Assembly (NCBI GenBank): GCA_900766135.1
Contig: CAAFUF010000029.1
Span: forward strand, 186,001 to 250,000
Direction of reading: 5' to 3'
Source: Paenibacillaceae bacterium
Lineage (GTDB): Bacteria; Bacillota; Bacilli; Paenibacillales; Paenibacillaceae
Length of the DNA: 64,000 nucleotides
The translations under genes were made by a program, and so were the position numbers. Below, in pieces: positions 58,972 through 64,000 of the stretch; within the stretch, counting starts at the first letter, position 1; every line of letters starts with the position of its first letter. A model generated the notes under the pieces. That model was not told the origin of the DNA, made no database searches, and saw only the letters and a program-made list of their open reading frames with translations.

Positions 58972-59961
58972 TTATTGTAGAGCTTGGATCAGATTTTGCA
59001 AATTTTTCTCCATCAACGTAAAGTAATTGTCCCCGGCTTGCTCTTGGCTTTTCGTCAAACCTTCCACCGGATTCAGCACCAGCGTCTCCACGCCGGCCTC
59101 GGAAGCTAGCGTTTTAGCTAGTTTATCCGATACGAGCTCCTCGAAGAAAATGTAACGGATCCCCTCTTCCTTCACCAGCTTCGACAACGCCACCAGATCC
59201 TGGGCCCGCGGCTCGGCTTCCGGCGAAAGGCCCATGATCGCATGTTGGGTTAACCCGTAATCCCGGCACAGATAACCAAAGGCCTGGTGGGACACGACGA
59301 TCTCTTGGTTCGGAAGCGCGGATAATTGTTCGGTAAACTTGGCGTCCAGTGCCTGCAGTTGGCCTAGCAGCTGCTGATACCGGGCTTCATAGGCCGCCTG
59401 GTGTTTCGGATCTACATCGATATAGCTGTTCTTGATGTTCTCGGCCATCACGATCGCGGATTTCGGGCTTACCCAGGTGTGCGGATCGACGTGATGATCG
59501 GCCGTCTCCCCTGCATGATCCCCATTCGTCTCCGTCTCTTCACCATGCCCATGACCGTCGTCGCCTTCCGCTTCGATCAAATCGATGCCCTGGCTAACCT
59601 CCACGGTTTCGACTTTGGCATCGCCGCCCAAGCCTTTCAGAAAGTTCGGGACCCACCCCTCCAGCCCCGCGCCGTTATACAAAAACAACTGAGCTTTGGA
59701 TGCATTCAGAATATCCTGGCTGCGCGGCGTCCAATCATGCGGCTCGACGCCTGTCGGCAGCAGATTGATGACGTTCGCTTCTTCGCCGCCGATCGCCTTG
59801 GCGAATTCATAAATCGGATAAAAGCTGGTGATGACGTTCACCTTGCCTTCCACGATCGTTGCGCCGCCCGTATTCTTTCCGCAACCCGATAAAACCAACA
59901 TAACGGTAAGTACTCCCGCCGCGATGACAAGACCCCGCTTGAATCTATGTATAAACATCAA
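58972..59961 (-). CDS. znuA: Zinc-binding lipoprotein of ABC importer
   Basis: The 329-residue substrate-binding protein has a lipobox (LSGCGK near residue 26), the zinc-binding cleft histidines, a His-Asp-Glu-rich flexible loop (DGHGHGEETETNGDHAG, then TADHHVDPHTW) near residue 140, and a HQAFGYLCRDYGL motif. Length and loop are those of ZnuA/AdcA. A Zur box lies at 59978-59992 just upstream, so zinc limitation should switch the operon on. Confidence 0.93.
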   Translation of the reverse strand: MMFIHRFKRGLVIAAGVLTVMLVLSGCGKNTGGATIVEGKVNVITSFYPIYEFAKAIGGEEANVINLLPTGVEPHDWTPRSQDILNASKAQLFLYNGAGLEGWVPNFLKGLGGDAKVETVEVSQGIDLIEAEGDDGHGHGEETETNGDHAGETADHHVDPHTWVSPKSAIVMAENIKNSYIDVDPKHQAAYEARYQQLLGQLQALDAKFTEQLSALPNQEIVVSHQAFGYLCRDYGLTQHAIMGLSPEAEPRAQDLVALSKLVKEEGIRYIFFEELVSDKLAKTLASEAGVETLVLNPVEGLTKSQEQAGDNYFTLMEKNLQNLIQALQ

Positions 59962-59977
59962 TAACTCCCTCTCTTAA

Positions 59978-59992
59978 TCGTAATGATTACCA
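59978..59992. promoter_or_regulatory. Zur box upstream of znuA
   Basis: TCGTAATGATTACCA fits the Bacillus Zur consensus TCGTAATnATTACGA except at the last two outer positions. It is 17 bases ahead of the znuA ATG, and a zur-like gene lies at 63222-63683. Confidence 0.75.
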
Positions 59993-60060
59993 ACAAGGAT
60001 TATAGGGCCTTTCTAGAACGATTGTCAACCTCTATTATTCTTCCATCATTTGCGGCGCAA

Positions 60061-60095
60061 CAAACAAAACCGCCAGAGGAGGGTCCCCTGGCGGT
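60061..60095 (-). terminator. Terminator after metG
   Basis: ACCGCCAG (60069-60076) pairs with CTGGCGGT (60088-60095), followed on the minus strand by TTTTGTTTG. Confidence 0.85.
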
Positions 60096-60141
60096 AAGTA
60101 TGAACGGCATCCGTGCCGCAATGCAGTCTATCGTCAATGGC

Positions 60142-62160
60142 TCACTTTACGATTGCGCCGTTTGGCATCGTATCCGGCACCGTCGCCAGCGTCAGCTGGT
60201 CGCCTTGCGAGGCGGCGAGGATCATCCCCTGCGACAGCTCGCCGCGCAGCTTCACCGGCTTCAGGTTGGTAACGCAAATGACTTTACGTCCCACGAGTTC
60301 CTCCGGCTTATAAAACTTGGCAATGCCCGATACGACCTGGCGCTGCTCGTAGCCCAGATCCAGCTGCAGCTTCAGCAGCTTATCGGCCTTCGGCACTGGC
60401 TCGCAGGCCAGCACCTGTGCCACGCGCAGCTCTACCTTGGCGAAATCGTCGATGCCGATTTCGTCCTTCGGCTCCGGCTGTTCCACCGCCGGCGCCGGGG
60501 CCGGCGTCGACGCCGCAGTCGCGGCTGCGGCATCAGCTGCCGGCGCCCCCCCGCTCATCGAGTTCGAAATGAACTCGATCTCCTGCTCTGCGTCTAGCCG
60601 CGGGAAGATCGGCTCGCCTTTGACGAGCTTCGTTCCGGCCGGGATTCGGCCAAACGTCTTCGCGCTCTCCCAGGTCGTCAGCTCCCCGGGAGCGATCCCA
60701 AGCTGCGCCCAGATCTTCGCAGGAGCCTGCGTCAGGAACGGCTGCAGCAGAATCGAAGCGATCCGCAGCGACTCGGCCAGATGCGCCATCACTGAAGCGA
60801 GCTCGCCTTTCTTCGCTTCGTCTTTGGCCAGCACCCAAGGCTGCGTTTCGTCGATGTACTTGTTCGTGCGGCTGATGAATGCCCCGATATGGGTCAGCGC
60901 CACGGAGAATTCCATGTTCTCCATCACGTCTTCCACCTTGCGAACCGTTTCCACGGCTGCTTGCTCCAGCTCGGCGTCAAACGCCGTGGCGTTCGGCTGA
61001 TAAGCCGGTACTTCGCCGTCAAAATACTTCTCAACCATCGCCACCGTACGGTTCAACAGGTTGCCGAGGTCATTGGCGAGATCGGAATTGACCCGCTGCA
61101 CGAAGCTTTCGGGCGTAAACGAACCGTCGGAGCCGAACGGCACCTCACGCAGCAAATAGTAACGGGTCGCGTCGAGCCCGTAACGGTCGATCAACACGTT
61201 TGGATCCATGACGTTGCCCTTTGACTTGGACATTTTGCCGCCCTTCATCAGCAGCCAGCCGTGGCCGAACACCTTCTTCGGCAGCGGCAGCCCCAGCGCC
61301 ATCAGCATGATCGGCCAATAGATCGTATGGAAGCGGACGATCTCCTTGCCGACGAGATGCACGTCCGCCGGCCAGTACCGCTCATACAGCTCCGGATTGT
61401 CCGAGCCGTAACCTAGTGCTGTGATATAGTTGGACAATGCATCGATCCACACGTACACAACGTGCTTCGGATCGCCTTTTACCTTCACGCCCCAGTCGAA
61501 TGTCGTCCGCGACACGGCGAGATCTTCCAGACCCGGCTTGATGAAGTTGTTGATCATTTCATTTTTGCGCGATTCCGGCTGGATAAACTCCGGATTCTCC
61601 TCATAATACTTCAGCAAACGGTCGACATAATTGCTCATCCGCAAGAAATAACACTCTTCCTTCACCAGCTCCACGGCATGGCCGCTTTCCGGGCTTTTCC
61701 CGCCGATTACTTCGCCTTTGTCGTTGCGGATTACGTCAACCAGCTGCGATTCCGTATAGTACGTCTCGTCGGGAATGCTGTACCAGCCTTCATATTCCCC
61801 TTTGTAAATGTCGCCCTGCTGCAGCAAACGGTCGAAAACCTCTTCCACGACCTGCTTATGCCGCGGTTCCGTCGTGCGGATAAAGTCGTCGTAGGAAATG
61901 TCCAGCTTCTCCCACAACTGCTTGATCCCCGCCACGATGCCGTCCACGAACTGCTGCGGGGTTTGACCTTTTTCCTTCGCTTTCTGCTCGATCTTCTGCC
62001 CGTGCTCATCGGTCCCCGTCAAATAGCGGACATCAAAACCGCGCAGACGTTTGTAGCGCGCCATGGCATCCCCGGCCACCGTCGTGTAGGCATGGCCGAT
62101 ATGCAGCTTATCGCTGGGATAATAGATCGGCGTCGTAATGTAGAACGTTGGTTTGGACAT
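60142..62160 (-). CDS. metG: Methionyl-tRNA synthetase
   Basis: The 672-residue enzyme charges tRNA-Met. It starts at ATG 62160 (several in-frame ATGs above it are closer to or inside the ribosome site AAAGGAG). It has the class I HIGH signature KLHIGHAYTT near residue 20, the KMSKS loop KGGKMSKSKGN near 300, an anticodon-binding helical domain, an Ala/Pro linker near 530-560 and a C-terminal tRNA-binding OB domain (VELRVAQVLACEPVPKADKL). The leader carries a T-box with an AUG specifier. Confidence 0.96.
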   Translation of the reverse strand: MSKPTFYITTPIYYPSDKLHIGHAYTTVAGDAMARYKRLRGFDVRYLTGTDEHGQKIEQKAKEKGQTPQQFVDGIVAGIKQLWEKLDISYDDFIRTTEPRHKQVVEEVFDRLLQQGDIYKGEYEGWYSIPDETYYTESQLVDVIRNDKGEVIGGKSPESGHAVELVKEECYFLRMSNYVDRLLKYYEENPEFIQPESRKNEMINNFIKPGLEDLAVSRTTFDWGVKVKGDPKHVVYVWIDALSNYITALGYGSDNPELYERYWPADVHLVGKEIVRFHTIYWPIMLMALGLPLPKKVFGHGWLLMKGGKMSKSKGNVMDPNVLIDRYGLDATRYYLLREVPFGSDGSFTPESFVQRVNSDLANDLGNLLNRTVAMVEKYFDGEVPAYQPNATAFDAELEQAAVETVRKVEDVMENMEFSVALTHIGAFISRTNKYIDETQPWVLAKDEAKKGELASVMAHLAESLRIASILLQPFLTQAPAKIWAQLGIAPGELTTWESAKTFGRIPAGTKLVKGEPIFPRLDAEQEIEFISNSMSGGAPAADAAAATAASTPAPAPAVEQPEPKDEIGIDDFAKVELRVAQVLACEPVPKADKLLKLQLDLGYEQRQVVSGIAKFYKPEELVGRKVICVTNLKPVKLRGELSQGMILAASQGDQLTLATVPDTMPNGAIVK

Positions 62161-62223
62161 GGTCCTCTTCATCTCCTTTAGAAGTTGCTCCAAAAATCAT
62201 CTTTCCACCAATTGCAAATACAA

Positions 62224-62500
62224 CAAAAAAACTCCCGCCCCATCATGGGGCGAGAGAGTTCTCACGCGTTACCACCCAAATTCCCCGTGCCTTCGCAGGC
62301 AACGGGCTCCATTGGTCGAAATCGACCGTCCGTTAACGCCGGACCCTGCGCCATTCCCTCACCCTTGCGCTGCGACGAACGCAAAACGCCTGGCTCGAAA
62401 ACGGTTCCTCCCGGACCATATTCCAAAGACGCTCCAGACCGGTTTGCAGCTCCCCCGGCTCTCTGTGGCTGGATTCTATCCCTGTACTCATCCGTTCACT
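62224..62500 (-). promoter_or_regulatory. T-box leader with methionine specifier, upstream of metG
   Basis: Reading the minus strand, the leader begins with ACAGGGATAGAATCC and AGAGAGCCGG (stem I elements), then GAAT-ATG-G with the specifier AUG at 62417-62419, matching the metG gene. The antiterminator T-box GGGTGGTAACGCG is at 62265-62277. The terminator is ACTC(TC)TCGCCCC pairing with GGGGCGGGAGT (about 62230-62258), with a T run down to 62224. Uncharged tRNA-Met should promote readthrough. Confidence 0.9.
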
Positions 62501-62511
62501 GGAAACTATAG

Positions 62512-62688
62512 AGGTTGTTCAAAAAATCATCTTCTCATCACGAAGCAACTCATGAAGTAAATTCGGCATCGAATCTTGAATTCAGCCGGGCTTTCCGTTG
62601 CTCACGTAGCCTCCAGCTACGCTCCGCTACTCCTTCCCTAGCTTCATTCAACCTTCTCGGTGCTGATAACCTAACTTTTTGAACCTTC
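62512..62688. repeat. Dispersed 175-bp repeat, copy R2
   Basis: Reads from GAGGTTGTTCAAAAAA to TTTTTGAACCTTC with the same core as R1 (GTTGCTCACGTAGC, CTACGCTCCGCTACTC). It lies directly upstream of the metG leader, its left end about 10 bases past the leader start. Confidence 0.75.
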
Positions 62689-62697
62689 ATTATATCC

Positions 62698-62868
62698 GTT
62701 GTTCAAAAAATCATCTTCTCATCACGAAGCAACTCATGAAGTAAATTCGGCATCGAATCTTGAATTCAGCCGGGTCTCCGTTGCTCACGTAGCCTCCAGC
62801 TACGCTCTGCTACTCCTTCCCTAGCTTCATCCAACCTTCTCGGTGCTGATAACCTAGCTTTTTGAACT
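62698..62868. repeat. Dispersed 175-bp repeat, copy R3
   Basis: Very similar to R2 throughout (over 160 bases with few differences), in direct repeat nine bases after it. The 62500-62939 gap thus contains R2 and R3 and no gene. Confidence 0.75.
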
Positions 62869-62938
62869 TACATTTTATATTAAAAAAATTTCCAAACCGT
62901 GTCAAGCCGCATCGGAGGCGGTTTCTTCCCTGATGCAA

Positions 62939-63220
62939 TCAGGTTTGACCGCCGCTTCGCGGCAGCGTTCCTTGCTCGCCCCCGCGTTTCTTCTCCGCCT
63001 TAGGCGGAACCGGATCATATCCGCCCGGATGGAACGGCTGGCATTTGACGATCCGTTTGGCCGCCAGCCACGACCCTTTCAGCGGGCCATGCACCTCGAT
63101 CGCCTCCAAAGCATACGCCGAGCAGGTCGGATAGAACCGACAAGTTGGCGGCTTCAGCGGCGAAATAAATTTGCGGTAAACGTGGATTGGGGCCTGAAAC
63201 GTTTTGCGGACCACGCCCAT
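62939..63220 (-). CDS. yidD: YidD membrane protein insertion factor
   Basis: The 93-residue protein starts at ATG 63220 after GAGGTGTCC. It has the YidD signature: PPTCRFYPTCSAYALEAIEV near residues 25-45 and HPGGYDPVPP near 70, with three cysteines. It binds the membrane with an N-terminal amphipathic helix and aids YidC/Sec insertion. It is one base past the zur stop, so it is cotranscribed. Confidence 0.93.
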   Translation of the reverse strand: MGVVRKTFQAPIHVYRKFISPLKPPTCRFYPTCSAYALEAIEVHGPLKGSWLAAKRIVKCQPFHPGGYDPVPPKAEKKRGGEQGTLPRSGGQT

Positions 63221-63221
63221 C

Positions 63222-63683
63222 TCAGGACACCTCGTTTGGCTCCGGCGCGGCATCTTGCGGCTTGCCGTCCGGCCGGCAGTTTTTACAATACCCGAAAACC
63301 TCGAATTTATGTTTCACGACCTGGAACTGCTCCGGCGCGTCCGTCAGCGGCATCGGGCAGAAATGGATCGGATACGTCTTCTCGCATTGCAGGCAGATCA
63401 TATGATGGTGATGATGCCCTTCGCTGCTGCAACTGGCCCTGAATTTCAAGCCGTCCTCAAATACGACCTGCTCCAGCACGCCAAGCTCCTCCATGACCCG
63501 GAGATTACGGTATACGGTATCAAAGCTAAGTCCGCTGTACTCCTTGCCCATATATTCGTAGACGTCCTTCGGGGTCAAATAACCGTCCCGCTCGGCGAAC
63601 AGCTTGGCCAAACTTTTGCGTTGGTCGGTAATCCGCAGCCCCCGGCTGGACATCACTTTAATAATTTCTTCAGTCGACAGCAT
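63222..63683 (-). CDS. zur: Zinc uptake regulator Zur (Fur family)
   Basis: The 153-residue protein starts at ATG 63683 after GGGAGGAATG. The winged helix has SFDTVYRNLRVMEEL, then the metal site GHHHHHMICLQCEKTYPIHFCPMP and a second CxxC pair (CKNC near the C-terminus). It differs from the Fur gene at 10781. The znuABC operon with a Zur box is about 4 kb away, supporting Zur over PerR. In relatives zinc-bound Zur represses zinc uptake. Confidence 0.8.
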   Translation of the reverse strand: MLSTEEIIKVMSSRGLRITDQRKSLAKLFAERDGYLTPKDVYEYMGKEYSGLSFDTVYRNLRVMEELGVLEQVVFEDGLKFRASCSSEGHHHHHMICLQCEKTYPIHFCPMPLTDAPEQFQVVKHKFEVFGYCKNCRPDGKPQDAAPEPNEVS

Positions 63684-63795
63684 GTGACATTCCTCCCGTC
63701 TACCCCTTACTCCATGCGTCATCTCTAATAATGCCCCAAATCAAAAGCTCCGTCAATGCGACGGGACATAGTCCCATGCGGCTCACGAAACGGAA

Positions 63796-63827
63796 AGAAC
63801 CCCTTTGCCTTTATGACGGCAAAAGGG
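63796..63827 (-). terminator. Terminator of the partial right-edge gene
   Basis: CCCCTTTGCC (63800-63809) pairs with GGCAAAAGGG (63818-63827) with one mismatch, followed by TTCTTT on the minus strand. Confidence 0.65.
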
Positions 63828-63841
63828 CGTTGATCTCCTGC

Positions 63842-64000
63842 TCAGCTATTCAAAATAAACCGGTTCCACTTCTGCTGCCAGGCTACGTCGGACCAGAAGG
63901 GATGATGGGGAGCGCAATTCGAGCAGAGCACCATTCCCCAAAATCCGTGCTCCATTCCTTTTCTTATCGCATACTCAGCGATGGCTTTGCCAACCGGACC
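63842..64000 (-). CDS. Unidentified partial gene at the window edge
   Basis: Fifty-two C-terminal residues are visible in an uninterrupted minus-strand frame that enters from the right edge and ends at TGA (63842-63844). It includes VLCSNCAPHHPFWSDVAWQQ, a CxxC plus paired-His pattern suggesting metal binding or redox activity, and an aromatic-rich tail. I cannot assign a family from this fragment. A terminator follows. Confidence 0.45.
   Translation of the reverse strand, partial: GPVGKAIAEYAIRKGMEHGFWGMVLCSNCAPHHPFWSDVAWQQKWNRFILNS

Noticed and set aside
62148..62560. Plus-strand open frames across the metG leader
   Set aside because: They run through the T-box structure and have no ribosome site; the leader is better explained as an RNA element.

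Overview
The window looks like a core chromosomal segment of an endospore-forming, moderately GC-rich member of the Bacillota, most likely Paenibacillus or another Paenibacillaceae genus. The reasons are the dense set of sporulation genes (spoIIA operon, spoIIM, spo0A, spoIVB, the full spoIIIAA-AH operon), strong Bacillus-type Shine-Dalgarno sites, frequent GTG/TTG starts, and a gene order that follows the well-known Bacillus subtilis spoIIA to mntR interval. Nearly everything is on the minus strand. I see no prophage, transposase, CRISPR array, tRNA or rRNA. This is mainly a conserved housekeeping and sporulation region. The less explained material is in three families of intergenic repeats and in several small or uncharacterised proteins.

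Layout from left to right. 1-850: two half-size chromate-transporter (ChrA) genes on the plus strand, the first cut by the window edge. 919-2349: a flavoprotein of unknown substrate, at the place where spoVA genes often sit next to sigF. 2580-5438: dacF-spoIIAA-spoIIAB-sigF, with an internal sigma-H-type promoter and a forespore-type promoter before dacF. 5820-11254: fur, yqzK-like, xerD and the nucleoside salvage genes deoB, punA and pdp. 11394-14743: spoIIM, an endonuclease Q-like gene and nudF, then divergent mciZ-like and TPR-like genes. 14831-22349: an M20 peptidase, a Prli42-like micropeptide, lipB, a branched-chain 2-oxoacid dehydrogenase complex with its own lipoamide dehydrogenase, and a DUF2627 protein.

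22425-26564: a short coiled-coil protein, a CzcD-type zinc exporter with an ArsR repressor and operator, spo0A with Spo0A boxes and a sigma-H promoter, and spoIVB. 26664-36686: recN, argR, a membrane-anchored unknown, tlyA, dxs, ispA, xseB, xseA, folD and nusB. 36912-40237: DUF2273, amaP, an Asp23 protein, accC and accB. 40413-46591: spoIIIAH to spoIIIAA and yqhV. 46788-54172: aspartate kinase (with an internal start for a beta subunit), efp, an M24 peptidase, aroQ, and yqhR, yqhQ, yqhP and yqhO homologues. 54252-59961: a secreted glycoside hydrolase-like protein, mntR, ccdA and a zinc ABC importer preceded by a Zur box. 60142-63683: metG under a methionine T-box, yidD and zur. The window ends inside an unidentified minus-strand gene.

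How the genes work together. The sporulation genes cover the decision (Spo0A), the forespore switch (SpoIIA/SigF), engulfment (SpoIIM), the mother-cell to forespore channel (SpoIIIA) and later signalling (SpoIVB). The mciZ-like gene fits the shutdown of division in sporulating cells. Zinc balance is covered by Zur with the Znu importer and by the CzrA-like repressor with a CDF exporter. The lpdV, E1 and E2 genes with lipB supply branched-chain acyl-CoA primers and the lipoyl cofactor, and accBC supplies malonyl-CoA, all of which feed membrane lipid synthesis.

The intergenic repeats are (a) about 175-bp elements ending in GTTCAAAA-type inverted ends (three complete and one partial copy), (b) clusters of short hairpins built on AATAAGG/CCTTATT, and (c) a degenerate tandem array with a CCTGCA core. 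No coding sequence or RNA family that I recognise accounts for them.
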